Positions 25,655-34,709 of a DNA stretch of 64,000 nucleotides are shown here, in pieces. Under the pieces are notes generated by a model that saw only the letters and a list, made by a program, of their open reading frames with translations, ran no database searches and had not been told where the DNA came from. This DNA comes from Mesorhizobium sp. dw_380 (GTDB taxonomy: Bacteria > Pseudomonadota > Alphaproteobacteria > Rhizobiales > Rhizobiaceae), in assembly GCF_018588885.1 (NCBI RefSeq), contig NZ_JAFFIW010000019.1, positions 57,975 to 121,974 of the forward strand, given 5' to 3'. A program made the translations under genes and the position numbers. The stretch's first letter is position 1; every line of letters starts with the position of its first letter.

Positions 25655-26314
25655 ATGCAATACGCTGCCTATGTTTTCGACGCCTACGGCACATTGTTCG
25701 ACGTGCATGCCGCGGTGCGCCGGCATGCCGATCAGATCGGGCCCGACGGCCAGTTGCTGTCCGAAATCTGGCGCGCCAAGCAGCTCGAATACTCCTGGGT
25801 GCGCACGCTGATGGGCGCCTATGCCGATTTCTGGCAGTTGACCGAACAGGCGCTCGATTTCGCCCTGCGCAAGGTCCCCTCGGCCGATCACAGCCTCAAG
25901 GCGAGGTTGCTGGAAGCCTACTGGCGGCTGGATTGCTACCCGGAAGTGCCGGCCGTGCTGAAGGCCCTGAAAGCCTCGGGAGCGAGACTGGCGATCCTCT
26001 CCAACGGCTCGCCCGAAATGCTGGAAGCGGCGGTCAAATCCGCCGCGCTCGACCAGGTTCTGGACGACGTCTACTCCGTCGATGCGGTGCGGCGCTTCAA
26101 GACCGATCCGGCGGTCTACGACATGGTCGCCACCGGCTGGCGTCTCTATCCCGGCGCGGTTTCGTTCCAGTCCTCCAATCGCTGGGACATTGCGGGCGCC
26201 ACCAAATTCGGCTTCCGCACGGTGTGGATCAACCGCTCCAACCAGCCCGAGGAGTACCGGGACTTTCCGCCAGCCCTGATCCTCCCGTCCCTCGAAGCTT
26301 TGGTCACCGCCTAA
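25655..26314 (+). CDS. L-2-haloacid dehalogenase (type II HAD)
   Basis: 219-aa HAD-superfamily enzyme. The nucleophile is Asp9 in VFDAYGTLFD, followed by the SNGSPEML motif (about 112-119) and the dehalogenase signature SFQSSNRWDIAGATKFG near 168-184. These are hallmarks of type II haloacid dehalogenases rather than phosphatases. ATG 25655 gives the family N-terminus. The natural substrate in this organism is unknown. Confidence 0.92.
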   Translation: MQYAAYVFDAYGTLFDVHAAVRRHADQIGPDGQLLSEIWRAKQLEYSWVRTLMGAYADFWQLTEQALDFALRKVPSADHSLKARLLEAYWRLDCYPEVPAVLKALKASGARLAILSNGSPEMLEAAVKSAALDQVLDDVYSVDAVRRFKTDPAVYDMVATGWRLYPGAVSFQSSNRWDIAGATKFGFRTVWINRSNQPEEYRDFPPALILPSLEALVTA

Positions 26315-26393
26315 GCGTCACCTGTGACCCTGGCGCCACAGTCGCGGCGCAGTCACAGCTTCGCCTTTGTTTGTCCACGTTCGGGCCAGAATC

Positions 26394-26419
26394 GGAACCG
26401 CCTATCGCCCCCAGGTGTT
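26394..26419 (+). promoter_or_regulatory. Weak EcfG-like promoter upstream of the L,D-transpeptidase gene
   Basis: GGAAC at 26394-26398 is followed after 17 bases by TGTT (26416-26419), 70 bases before the ATG. The spacing fits, but the -10 is imperfect and such a match could occur by chance. Confidence 0.3.
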
Positions 26420-26488
26420 GTCAGGCACCTGCAACGGCGGTCGACGTATTGACGCTTTGTTGCGATTTGAGTCTTAAAGAAGGCAGCC

Positions 26489-27319
26489 ATGTCCACAACC
26501 GAAATCGAATCCTACCGCCTGAGCCGTCGCGGCTTTCTCAACGCCGCTGCATTGGGCGCTGCCTCGATCGCGGTTTCCGCATGCGCCACCACCGGGCCGG
26601 GGCCGGTCGAGCCGCCGCCACCCGCCTATGTCGAGCCGCCGCTTGCCGACTATGCGTCAATGTACGCGGCCGTCAGCGACGGAGGCTTCGATCTGCCGGC
26701 CATTCCCGTCGACAGGATCGATCCGCAGTTCCTGCGCCAGATCGTTCCCGACCCGACCGGGCAGAAGCCGGGAACCATCATCGTCGATACGACAGGCCAT
26801 TTCCTCTATCTGGTTCGCCCCGGCGGCCAGGCCATCCGCTACGGCGTCGGTCTCGGCCGCGCCGGCTTCGAATGGTCGGGCGACGCTGTCGTCCAGTGGA
26901 AGCAGAAATGGCCGAAATGGACGCCGCCGGACGAAATGATCACCCGGCAGCCGGAGTTGAAGCAATACAGCGCCGACAATGGCGGCATGCCCGGCGGCCT
27001 GAAGAACCCGCTCGGCGCGCGCGCGCTCTATCTCTTCCAGGGCAGCGTGGACACGCTCTACCGCCTGCACGGCTCGCCGGAATGGCGCTCGATCGGCAAG
27101 TCGGTATCGTCCGGCTGCGTGCGTCTGCTGAACCAGGACATCATCGACCTCTACGACCGCGTCCCGAACAAGACCCCGGTTGTCGTGACCAGCGACGCCA
27201 GCCAGCCGATGGTGGCGGCAGCGACGGCGAACCACAAGGCCATTCCGATCGATGCCGGCGTGCCGGCGGGATCGGTGCTGCTCGGACCGGTCAAGGCAGT
27301 CACGGACGCGATTTTCTGA
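26489..27319 (+). CDS. L,D-transpeptidase (YkuD domain), Tat/lipoprotein-type signal
   Basis: 276-aa periplasmic enzyme that would make 3-3 cross-links in peptidoglycan or attach proteins to it. The N-terminus has a twin-Arg motif (SRRGFL, 12-17) and a lipobox-like VSAC (Cys32), then a Pro-rich linker. The catalytic signature is HGSPEW...SSGCVR, with His194, Ser208, Cys210 and Arg212. An AAGG RBS lies before the ATG. It is a single gene, followed by a long hairpin. Confidence 0.93.
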   Translation: MSTTEIESYRLSRRGFLNAAALGAASIAVSACATTGPGPVEPPPPAYVEPPLADYASMYAAVSDGGFDLPAIPVDRIDPQFLRQIVPDPTGQKPGTIIVDTTGHFLYLVRPGGQAIRYGVGLGRAGFEWSGDAVVQWKQKWPKWTPPDEMITRQPELKQYSADNGGMPGGLKNPLGARALYLFQGSVDTLYRLHGSPEWRSIGKSVSSGCVRLLNQDIIDLYDRVPNKTPVVVTSDASQPMVAAATANHKAIPIDAGVPAGSVLLGPVKAVTDAIF

Positions 27320-27324
27320 GCTGC

Positions 27325-27360
27325 GGGGGTCAAGGCGAGATGTTGCTCGCCTTGACCCCC
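27325..27360 (+). terminator. 15-bp perfect stem-loop after the L,D-transpeptidase gene
   Basis: Arms 27325-27339 and 27346-27360 (GGGGGTCAAGGCGAG and its complement) enclose a 6-base loop, 5 bases past the stop codon and between convergent genes. No T-run follows on either strand. It probably acts as a bidirectional mRNA end. Confidence 0.7.
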
Positions 27361-27400
27361 GAAAGCAGGCCACCATCAGGCCTCCTCGCTCTTGGAGGTG

Positions 27401-28254
27401 TCAGCGCGGAAGAAAGTCGCGAATGGCCGCGGCGATCTCGGCAACATGGGTCTCCAGCGCGAAATGGCCGGTGTCGAAGAACCGCACTACCGCATCCGGA
27501 ATCTCTCGTTTGAACGCCTCGGCGCCTGGAGGCAGAAAGAACGGATCGTTCTTCCCCCACACGGCCAGGAAGGGCGGCCTGTGGGTCCGGAAATATTCCT
27601 GGAAGGTCGGGTAGAGCGCGAGGTTGCTCTTGTAGTCGCCAAAGAGATCGAGCTGCACGTCGCCGGAGCCGGGCCGTGCCAGGTAGAAATTGTCGAGCGA
27701 GTGTCCATCAGGAGAAACGCGCGTCGCGTCGGGAACGCCATGCGTGTATTGCCAGGCCGTCGCGTCGGGCTTGAGCAGGGCGCGCAGGGCTTCCCTGTTA
27801 GCTTCTGACGGCTCGTGCCAGTAGGCGCGGATCGGATTCCAACCGTCGCTCAGGCCTTCTTCGTAGGCATTGCCATTCTGGGAGATGATCGCCGCTATCC
27901 GCTCCGGGTGCCTGATGGCGAGCCGAAAGCCGGTCGGCGCACCGTAATCGAACACGTAGAGGGCATAGCGGTCGAAGCCGACCTTGACGGTGAAGCGGTC
28001 GATGATGTCGGCAATACCATCGAACGTATAGGCGAAGTCGCTCCTCATCGGCATGTCCGACTGACCGAATCCGGGCAGATCAGGAGCAATGATGTGGAAG
28101 CGGTCGGCCAGAAGGGGAATGAGATCCCGAAACATATGGCTCGCGCTTGGAAACCCGTGAAGCAGCAACAGCTTTGGAGCGTCCGGCGCGCCGGCCTCGC
28201 GATAGAAGACGCCAACGCTGTCCACGTCGACCTTACGATGGTGATTACGGTCAT
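27401..28254 (-). pseudogene. Alpha/beta hydrolase (epoxide hydrolase/haloalkane dehalogenase-like) with N-terminal frameshift
   Basis: The hydrolase body has oxyanion HG (LLLHGFPSASH), an Asp nucleophile in VFDYGAP and a C-terminal DTGHFALETH with the catalytic His. This is the epoxide hydrolase/dehalogenase pattern. The strong RBS AAGGAGAG and ATG at 28254 lie in another frame: M-T-V-I-T must shift by one base to join H-R-K-V-D-V-D-S-V-G-V-F. One missing base near 28241 explains it. Alternatively translation begins at GTG 28225 (274 aa), which keeps the whole catalytic domain. Confidence 0.75.
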
Positions 28255-28460
28255 TTCTCTCTCCTTATGTAACTTTCATGATGGCTGTTTAGCGGTTACT
28301 TCTTTTCTCGTCGGATATGGCACGCACATCGCCCTAAATCCCTTGGCCGCCAGTGGCCAGGATGACCTTTGCCCAGCTCAATCCATCGTGCCGAGCGCCA
28401 TGGGCCGCAAGATATTCACGTGCTCCTAAGCCATCTCCATTCGTCCAGTCGGGACGACTG

Positions 28461-28491
28461 GTAACCTCAATAATTCATTTAATGAGGTTAC
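28461..28491. promoter_or_regulatory. Palindromic operator candidate between divergent hydrolase and CGNR regulator genes
   Basis: A perfect 9-bp inverted repeat (GTAACCTCA...TGAGGTTAC) is separated by 13 AT-rich bases, and related GGTTA/GTAAC half-sites occur nearby (28295 and 28510-28540). It sits in the 345-bp gap between the divergent genes, where a local regulator would act. A second small palindrome (CCAGTC...GACTGG, 28445-28461) abuts it. The gap holds no other recognisable gene. Confidence 0.55.
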
Positions 28492-28599
28492 ATACGAATT
28501 ACCGTGACCAGCCGTAACTTGTCAACTAGCATCAGAGAGGTTATCTCCACGAGTGTGTGTGCTCGGAGCCGATGCCACCGGGACCAAATTGGAGTTCTG

Positions 28600-29217
28600 A
28601 TGCAGAAACCACCTGCGATCTTTGTCGGCGATGCGCTTGGACTGGATTTCCTGAATTCAATCGCAACGACGATCGACACCCCTGTCGACTGGCTCGACGA
28701 CGGCGAGGGATTGCTGAGTTGGCTGGAACAGGCCGGACTGGTGCCTGCGAAGGTGCTCGAAAGGCTTCGAACGGAGGCTCTTCCCGGCGAAGTCGACAGG
28801 GTGGCGGACCAGGCCAGGAACTTGCGAGAGTGGTTCAGAGGGTTCGTTAGGGAACGCAAGGGGCACCCGCTGGCCCCCGAAGATCTGGATGCTCTCGAGC
28901 CGCTTAACCGGCTGCTCGAACGTGATGAACAGTTCGGTCGTATCGTGTCAGGCGACAATAGTCATGACGCAGGCCTGAAATTGCGGGCGCTGCGGCGGTG
29001 GCGGTCGCCGGAATCGCTGCTTCTTCCGATCGGGGAGACCCTCGCGAAATTCGTCTGCGAGGAGAGTTTCTCGGACGTCAAGGCATGCGAGGGACCGGCG
29101 TGCACGCTGATGTTCGTCGACCACACACGCGGTCGCGCTCGCAGATGGTGCAGCATGGCACTCTGCGGCAATCGCGCAAAGCAGGCAGCCTATCGGCAGC
29201 GGCTCAAGGTGCTTTAG
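28600..29217 (+). CDS. ABATE / CGNR zinc-finger putative transcriptional regulator
   Basis: 205-aa protein with an N-terminal ABATE domain (GDALGLDFLNSIATTID..., then helical) and a C-terminal CGNR zinc finger with Cys163, Cys168, Cys184 and Cys189 (MALCGNRAKQAAYR). Such proteins are predicted DNA-binding stress-linked regulators. Start 28600 has GGAG 5 bases upstream; a longer frame lacks support. The divergent hydrolase gene is the natural target. This is an inference. Confidence 0.85.
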   Translation: MQKPPAIFVGDALGLDFLNSIATTIDTPVDWLDDGEGLLSWLEQAGLVPAKVLERLRTEALPGEVDRVADQARNLREWFRGFVRERKGHPLAPEDLDALEPLNRLLERDEQFGRIVSGDNSHDAGLKLRALRRWRSPESLLLPIGETLAKFVCEESFSDVKACEGPACTLMFVDHTRGRARRWCSMALCGNRAKQAAYRQRLKVL

Positions 29218-29232
29218 ACACGTCGAGGCCCG

Positions 29233-30780
29233 CTACCGCCCCCGCGACAAGCTGCCCAGGATCCCGCGCACGATCGCGCGTCCGACCGACGAGCCTACCG
29301 AGCGGACCACCGACTTGATCGCGGCCTCGGTCACGGTCTGGCGATTGGAGGGGCGCGGCGCCGGCGCGCGCCGGCCGCCGGATTGCGGCGCGGGGTCGTC
29401 ATTGCCGAAACCCGGAATGGTCCAGCGCGAGCCGCCGCGGCCGGCCTGCTGCGCCTGCGCTTCGGCGTCCAGCGCCTCCTTGGCTTTCTTCTGCAGCATC
29501 TCGAAAGCCGATTCGCGATCGATGACCTGGTCGTACTGGCCGACGACAGGGCTTTCCGCGATCAGCTTGCGGCGCTCGTCCGGCGCGATCGGCCCAAGGC
29601 GCGAGGACGGCGGACGGATCAGCGTGCGCTGCACCATGGACGGAATGCCCTTGGCCTCCAGTGTCGACACCAGCGCCTCGCCGGTGGCGAGCTGGGTGAT
29701 GGTGGTGGCGCAGTCGAAATCGGGATTGGGACGGAACGTCTCCGCCGCCGTCCTTACCGCCTGCTGCTCACGCGGCGTATAGGCGCGCAGCGCGTGCTGG
29801 ACGCGGTTGCCGAGCTGGGCCAGCACCTTTTCAGGGATATCGAGGGGGTTCTGCGTGACGAAATAGACGCCAACGCCTTTCGAGCGGATCAGGCGGACCA
29901 CCTGTTCGACGCGGTCGATCAGCACTTTCGGCGCCTCGTCAAACACCAGATGCGCCTCGTCGAAGAAGAACACCAGCTTCGGCTTGTCAGGATCGCCGAC
30001 CTCGGGCAGTTCCTCGAACAGCTCCGACATCAGCCAAAGCAGGAAGGTCGCGTAGAGGCGCGGGTTCAACATCAGCTTGTCGGCGGCCAGCACGCTGACG
30101 GCGCCGCGGCCGTCACGCGTGGTGCGCATGATGTCGGAAATCCGCAAGGCCGGCTCGCCGAAGAAGTTCGCCGCGCCCTGCTGCTCCAGCACCAGCAGCG
30201 TGCGCTGGATGGCGCCCACCGATGGTTTGGTGACATTGCCGTAGCGGGCGCTGATCTCGTCGGCACGTTCCGCGATATTGGCAAGCAGCGCCTGCAGGTC
30301 CTTGAGGTCGAGGAGCAACAGGCCCTCTTCATCGGCGATGCGGAAGGCAATATTCATGATGCCTTCCTGCGCGTCGGTCAGGTTCATCAGCCGCGACAGG
30401 AGCAGCGGTCCCATTTCCGAAATGGTCGCACGGATGGGATGGCCCTGCTCGCCGAACAAGTCCCAGAAGATGACGGGGAATTCCTGGAAATCGTAGGGGT
30501 CGAGCTTGACCTGTGCGGCCCGTTTGACCAGGAAATCCTGAGCCGTGCCCATCATGGCGATGCCCGACAGGTCGCCCTTGATGTCGGCGCAGAACACCGG
30601 CACGCCGGCATTCGAAAAACCTTCGGCCAGGATCTGCAGGGTGACTGTCTTGCCGGTACCGGTGGCACCAGTCACCAGGCCATGGCGATTCCCATATTGC
30701 AGCAGCAACTGCTCGGAGCGCTGGTAGCTGTCGTCGGGCTTGCGGCTGGCGCCGATGAAAATACTGGTGTCGTCAGCCAT
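29233..30780 (-). CDS. HerA-like helicase/ATPase (DUF853 family)
   Basis: 515-aa P-loop ATPase of the HerA/FtsK-like group, as in E. coli YjgR. Walker A is GATGTGKT at 38-45, Walker B is FFFDEAHLVF near residues 270-280, and a sensor-like FVTQNPLD follows near 310. The C-terminal tail is low-complexity and basic (about 445-515). No NurA-type nuclease is adjacent, so a role in end resection is not supported. The function of this branch is unknown. Confidence 0.9.
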   Translation of the reverse strand: MADDTSIFIGASRKPDDSYQRSEQLLLQYGNRHGLVTGATGTGKTVTLQILAEGFSNAGVPVFCADIKGDLSGIAMMGTAQDFLVKRAAQVKLDPYDFQEFPVIFWDLFGEQGHPIRATISEMGPLLLSRLMNLTDAQEGIMNIAFRIADEEGLLLLDLKDLQALLANIAERADEISARYGNVTKPSVGAIQRTLLVLEQQGAANFFGEPALRISDIMRTTRDGRGAVSVLAADKLMLNPRLYATFLLWLMSELFEELPEVGDPDKPKLVFFFDEAHLVFDEAPKVLIDRVEQVVRLIRSKGVGVYFVTQNPLDIPEKVLAQLGNRVQHALRAYTPREQQAVRTAAETFRPNPDFDCATTITQLATGEALVSTLEAKGIPSMVQRTLIRPPSSRLGPIAPDERRKLIAESPVVGQYDQVIDRESAFEMLQKKAKEALDAEAQAQQAGRGGSRWTIPGFGNDDPAPQSGGRRAPAPRPSNRQTVTEAAIKSVVRSVGSSVGRAIVRGILGSLSRGR

Positions 30781-31074
30781 GTATCCGGTCTCCGCAAACG
30801 GGTCTGTTTAAAGCCAATGGCCAAGCCGCAGGTATAGTTAGGCTGTCGCGCAGCGACAATGCCAATCGTCCAAATCGGACCAATGGCCGAAATCGGATTT
30901 TGGAACTTGCGGATTTTGCTGGTGTTTGGCAATCGTTCATGGTTCGTCCACGCAGGCGAACCTATATCTGTTGGATCGAATCCAGCCCCCGGAAGACATT
31001 GCATTGCGATAACGCACCGGGGACCGTAGACTGGACTGCCCGGGCTGGTGCGGCCGCGTAAATGAGGAAATTGG

Positions 31075-32517
31075 ATGGGCGCCGGAGCCTTGACCAGGGA
31101 TGTCGAACCACCGAATGCCGAGCGCCAGCGATGGCTGGCCCTGGCGGAAAAGGCGTTGGCCGGTGCATCCTTCGAGGAAAAGCTGGTCTCGCACACCGAC
31201 GACAAAATCCGCATTGAACCGCTCTACGACCGTGCGACCGGGGTTGAACCGATCGTGCGCGCCAATCCCCGATCGCCTTGGATCGTCAGCCAGCGCGTCG
31301 ACGACCCTGATGTCGATCGCGCCAAGGCCCAGGTCCTGGACGACATCGCGCAAGGGGCGACTGGACTGTCGCTCGTTTTCGAGGGCGCTCCGAACGCATT
31401 CGGCTATGGCCTGCCGAGGACCGCGCAGGCGCTGGAGACGGTGCTGGACGGCGTGCCCCTTAACCGGGTCCAGATCCGCATCGACGCCCACCCCTGGAGC
31501 CGCCCGATGGCCGACTGGCTGGTGGCGTTCCTGAGCAAGCGCCGCTCCGATCCGGCAAAGCTCAATTTGTCGTTCGGCATCGATCCGGCGGCGATCCTGG
31601 CCGGCACCGGCCGGCTGCGCATGTCGATCGAGGCGCTGCAGGAATCGATGCCGCAATCGCTGGCGCATTTCTTCTCGATGGGCGTTCCCGGCGTGCTTCT
31701 GGAGGCGGACGGGCGCGTCTTCCACAATGCCGGCGCCACGGAAGCGCAGGAACTCGGCATCATGCTGGCTTCGGCGGTCTCGTATCTGAGAATGTTCGAG
31801 AAGGCGCGGCAGCCGCTCGTCTATGCCGCGCCTCATATCGGCTTCGCGCTCAGCGTCGACCAGGACCAGTTCCTGTCGATGGCCAAGGTGCGGGCGCTGC
31901 GCAGGCTGTGGGCGCGGGTGCAGGAAGCCTGCTCGATCCCCAATGCCACCGCAAATATCCATGCCGAGACATCATTTCGCATGATGACCGTGTTGGATCC
32001 CGAAACCAACATCCTGCGCACGACGATCGCCTGCTTCGCCGCGGCCGCGGGGGGAGCCGATTCGATCTCCATCCTGCCGCATACGATCGCGCACGGCCTG
32101 CCGGCGGCTTTTGCCCGCCGCGTCGCGCGCAACGCCCAGCTGATCATGGCCAATGAAAGTCATGTCGATCATGTCGCCGATCCTTCCAATGGTTCCGGCG
32201 CGGTCGAGGCGCTGACATCAGACCTTTGCGAAGCCGCGTGGGCGGAGTTGCAGGCGATCGACGCCGAGGGAGGTGTGCTGTCCAGCCTTCGGGACGGACA
32301 TATCCAGCAGCGCATTCGCGCCGCGGCCGCTCGTCGCGACGCCGCTTTCAAGGCAGGCGAGCGGGCCATCATCGGCACCACGCTCCATCCGCAACGGAGC
32401 GAGCGCCCGGTCGAGACGCTGGACGCGGCGCAGCGGCCTGCTTTCACCGAAGGTGTCGCCCTGTGCGAACCGCTGTTTCCGGTCCGCATCGACCAATCCA
32501 TCGGAGCCGGCTCTTGA
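31075..32517 (+). CDS. mutA: Methylmalonyl-CoA mutase, small (beta) subunit
   Basis: 480-aa non-catalytic subunit of the B12-dependent mutase interconverting methylmalonyl-CoA and succinyl-CoA. The N-terminal WLALAEKALAGASFEEKLVSHTDD and the TIM-barrel region correspond to the family. The C-terminal cobalamin domain is reduced and has no DxHxxG motif. GAGGA lies 9 bases before the ATG. Its stop overlaps the TTG start of the large subunit by 4 bases. Confidence 0.92.
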   Translation: MGAGALTRDVEPPNAERQRWLALAEKALAGASFEEKLVSHTDDKIRIEPLYDRATGVEPIVRANPRSPWIVSQRVDDPDVDRAKAQVLDDIAQGATGLSLVFEGAPNAFGYGLPRTAQALETVLDGVPLNRVQIRIDAHPWSRPMADWLVAFLSKRRSDPAKLNLSFGIDPAAILAGTGRLRMSIEALQESMPQSLAHFFSMGVPGVLLEADGRVFHNAGATEAQELGIMLASAVSYLRMFEKARQPLVYAAPHIGFALSVDQDQFLSMAKVRALRRLWARVQEACSIPNATANIHAETSFRMMTVLDPETNILRTTIACFAAAAGGADSISILPHTIAHGLPAAFARRVARNAQLIMANESHVDHVADPSNGSGAVEALTSDLCEAAWAELQAIDAEGGVLSSLRDGHIQQRIRAAAARRDAAFKAGERAIIGTTLHPQRSERPVETLDAAQRPAFTEGVALCEPLFPVRIDQSIGAGS

Positions 32518-34634
32518 TCCCGGATTTCAGTCAGATCGGCTGGGCGCCGCCGCGCCGCGCGCCGGTCGAGGTCAAGGGGCAGCGGACGACCCCGGAAGGC
32601 CTCGTCGTCAAGCATCTCTACAATCAGGGCGACCTCAAGGACCTGCCGCATCTCGACACCTATCCAGGCTTGCCGCCCTTCGTGCGCGGTCCCTACCCGA
32701 CCATGTATGTCCAGCAGCCCTGGACGATCCGGCAATATGCCGGCTTCTCGACGGCGGAGGAGTCCAACGCATTCTACCGGCGCAATCTTGCGGCCGGCCA
32801 GAAAGGCCTGTCGGTCGCCTTCGATCTCGCGACTCATCGCGGCTATGACAGCGACCATCCGCGCGTCGCCGGCGATGTCGGCATGGCCGGCGTCGCCATC
32901 GATTCCATCCTCGACATGCGGCAGCTGTTCGACGGGATTCCGCTCGGCGACATGACGGTGTCGATGACAATGAACGGCGCGGTGCTGCCGATCATGGCGC
33001 TCTACATCGTGGCGGCGGAAGAACAGGGCGTTGCGCAGAAGGATCTGGCCGGCACCATTCAGAACGACATTCTGAAGGAGTTCATGGTTCGCAACACCTA
33101 CATCTATCCGCCAAAGCCCTCGATGCGGATCGTTTCGGACATCTTCTCCTACACGTCGAAGAACATGCCGAAGTTCAACTCGATATCGATCTCCGGCTAT
33201 CACATGCAGGAGGCCGGCGCGACCGCCGACCTCGAGCTCGCCTACACCATTGCCGACGGCATCGAATATGCCCGCGCCGGCGTTGCGGCGGGCCTCGATA
33301 TCGACCACTTCGCGCCACGCCTGTCCTTCTTCTGGGCGGTCGGCATGAACTTCTTCATGGAAGTCGCCAAGCTCAGGGCCGCGCGCCTGCTGTGGGCGAC
33401 CCTGATGAAGAAGAATTTTGCGCCGAAGGACAAGCGCTCGCTGTCGCTGCGCACCCATTGCCAGACTTCCGGCTGGTCGCTGGCGGCGCAGGACCCTTAC
33501 AACAACATCATCCGCACCATGATCGAGGCGATGGCCGCCACGCAGGGTCACACCCAATCGCTGCACACCAACTCCTTCGACGAGGCGATGGCGCTGCCGA
33601 CCGACCATTCGGCGCGCATCGCCCGCAACACGCAGCTCATCTTGCAGAAAGAGTCCGGCATCACGCGCATCATCGATCCGTGGGGCGGATCGGCCTATCT
33701 CGAACGGCTGACCCATGATCTGGCGGCACGTGCGCTGACCCACATAGAGGAGGTCGAGGCGCTCGGCGGCATGGCTGCCGCGATCGAACAAGGCATCCCC
33801 AAGCTTCGCATCGAGGAAGCGGCGGCTCGCACACAGGCGCGCATCGATTCCGGCGAGCAGATGCTGGTCGGCGTCAATGCGCATCGCCCCGGGAACGACA
33901 TCGAGGTGGATGTGCTGAAGATCGACAATGCCGAGGTCAGGGCCCGGCAATTGTCGAAGCTGCAGCGGCTGAAAGGCACGCGCGAGGTCGCCGCCGTGGA
34001 AAGCGCGCTCGATGCGCTGACCCGTGCCGCGGAAGGCAATGAAAACCTGTTGAAATTCGCCATCCGCGCCGCGCGCGCCAATGCCACGGTCGGCGAGATC
34101 TCGTTCGCCCTGGAAAGGGCCTTTGGCCGGCACGTCGCCACGGTGCAGACCATTTCGGGCGTCTATCGCAAGGCACTCGGCGACAGTCCCGTGGTCGACG
34201 GGCTGCAGGACAAGCTTGGAGCTTTCGAGAAGAAAAACGGCAGTAAGCCGCGCATCCTCGTTGCCAAGATGGGACAGGACGGCCACGACCGCGGGCAGAA
34301 GGTGATCGCCACCGCCTTCGCCGATCTCGGCTTCGACGTCACCGTCGGCGCGATGTTCCAGACACCGGAAGAGATCGCGAAACTGGCGGTCGAGCATGAC
34401 GTCCACATCATCGGTGCATCGTCGCTGGCGGCAGGGCACCTGACGCTGATCCCCGAACTGCGCGACGCGCTGAAAAAACTCGGCCGTGGCGACATGCTGA
34501 TCGTCGCCGGCGGTGTCATTCCGCCCCAGGACTACGATGCGGTGCTGGAAGCGGGAGCTGCGGAGATTTTCCCACCCGGTACTGTCATTCCGGAGGCGGC
34601 GGATCGGCTGATGGATCGGCTGCTGGCGGGCTGA
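32514..34634 (+). CDS. scpA: Methylmalonyl-CoA mutase, large (alpha) catalytic subunit
   Basis: 706-aa catalytic subunit. It has an N-terminal substrate-binding TIM barrel (YPTMYVQQPWTIRQYAGF, TQGHTQSLHTN) and a C-terminal cobalamin-binding domain with DGHDRG (Asp589, His591, Gly594). The start is a TTG at 32514 overlapping the small-subunit stop (TTGA), with GGAG 8 bases upstream; no ATG is available at the family start. It works in propionate/odd-chain and branched-chain amino-acid breakdown and in the PHB-linked network. Confidence 0.95.
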   Translation: MIPDFSQIGWAPPRRAPVEVKGQRTTPEGLVVKHLYNQGDLKDLPHLDTYPGLPPFVRGPYPTMYVQQPWTIRQYAGFSTAEESNAFYRRNLAAGQKGLSVAFDLATHRGYDSDHPRVAGDVGMAGVAIDSILDMRQLFDGIPLGDMTVSMTMNGAVLPIMALYIVAAEEQGVAQKDLAGTIQNDILKEFMVRNTYIYPPKPSMRIVSDIFSYTSKNMPKFNSISISGYHMQEAGATADLELAYTIADGIEYARAGVAAGLDIDHFAPRLSFFWAVGMNFFMEVAKLRAARLLWATLMKKNFAPKDKRSLSLRTHCQTSGWSLAAQDPYNNIIRTMIEAMAATQGHTQSLHTNSFDEAMALPTDHSARIARNTQLILQKESGITRIIDPWGGSAYLERLTHDLAARALTHIEEVEALGGMAAAIEQGIPKLRIEEAAARTQARIDSGEQMLVGVNAHRPGNDIEVDVLKIDNAEVRARQLSKLQRLKGTREVAAVESALDALTRAAEGNENLLKFAIRAARANATVGEISFALERAFGRHVATVQTISGVYRKALGDSPVVDGLQDKLGAFEKKNGSKPRILVAKMGQDGHDRGQKVIATAFADLGFDVTVGAMFQTPEEIAKLAVEHDVHIIGASSLAAGHLTLIPELRDALKKLGRGDMLIVAGGVIPPQDYDAVLEAGAAEIFPPGTVIPEAADRLMDRLLAG

Positions 34635-34642
34635 GTGAAGCT

Positions 34643-34696
34643 GTTATAATTCCTGTTGTAACGCTAGAGGCGATGCGTTATAATTTGTGTTCCAAC
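34643..34696 (+). promoter_or_regulatory. Toxin-antitoxin promoter within two direct repeats
   Basis: Two direct repeats of about 20 bp (34643-34662 and 34677-34696, both beginning GTTATAATT) are 34 bp apart centre to centre. The second contains a consensus -10 TATAAT (34679-34684) with TTGTAA (34656-34661) exactly 17 bp upstream as the -35. Repeats overlapping the promoter fit autorepression by the AbrB-type antitoxin. Confidence 0.7.
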
Positions 34697-34709
34697 AGGA
34701 TGCCTCCTT

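Noticed and set aside
26317..26328. Palindrome GTCACCTGTGAC after the dehalogenase stop
   Set aside because: Only 5-bp arms with a 2-base centre. Too short to call an operator or terminator.
25627..27513. 628-codon plus-strand frame spanning two genes
   Set aside because: It crosses the dehalogenase and L,D-transpeptidase genes in another frame. Both of those have complete catalytic motifs.
30844..30858. Small palindrome TGTCGC-GCA-GCGACA between the HerA-like and mutA genes
   Set aside because: A 6-bp stem without a T-run or related copies nearby. It could be chance in GC-rich DNA.
32169..34439. 756-codon open frame on the minus strand
   Set aside because: It lies wholly antisense to the methylmalonyl-CoA mutase genes, whose motifs are unmistakable. 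Its His/Arg/Asp-rich translation is the usual GC-rich shadow.
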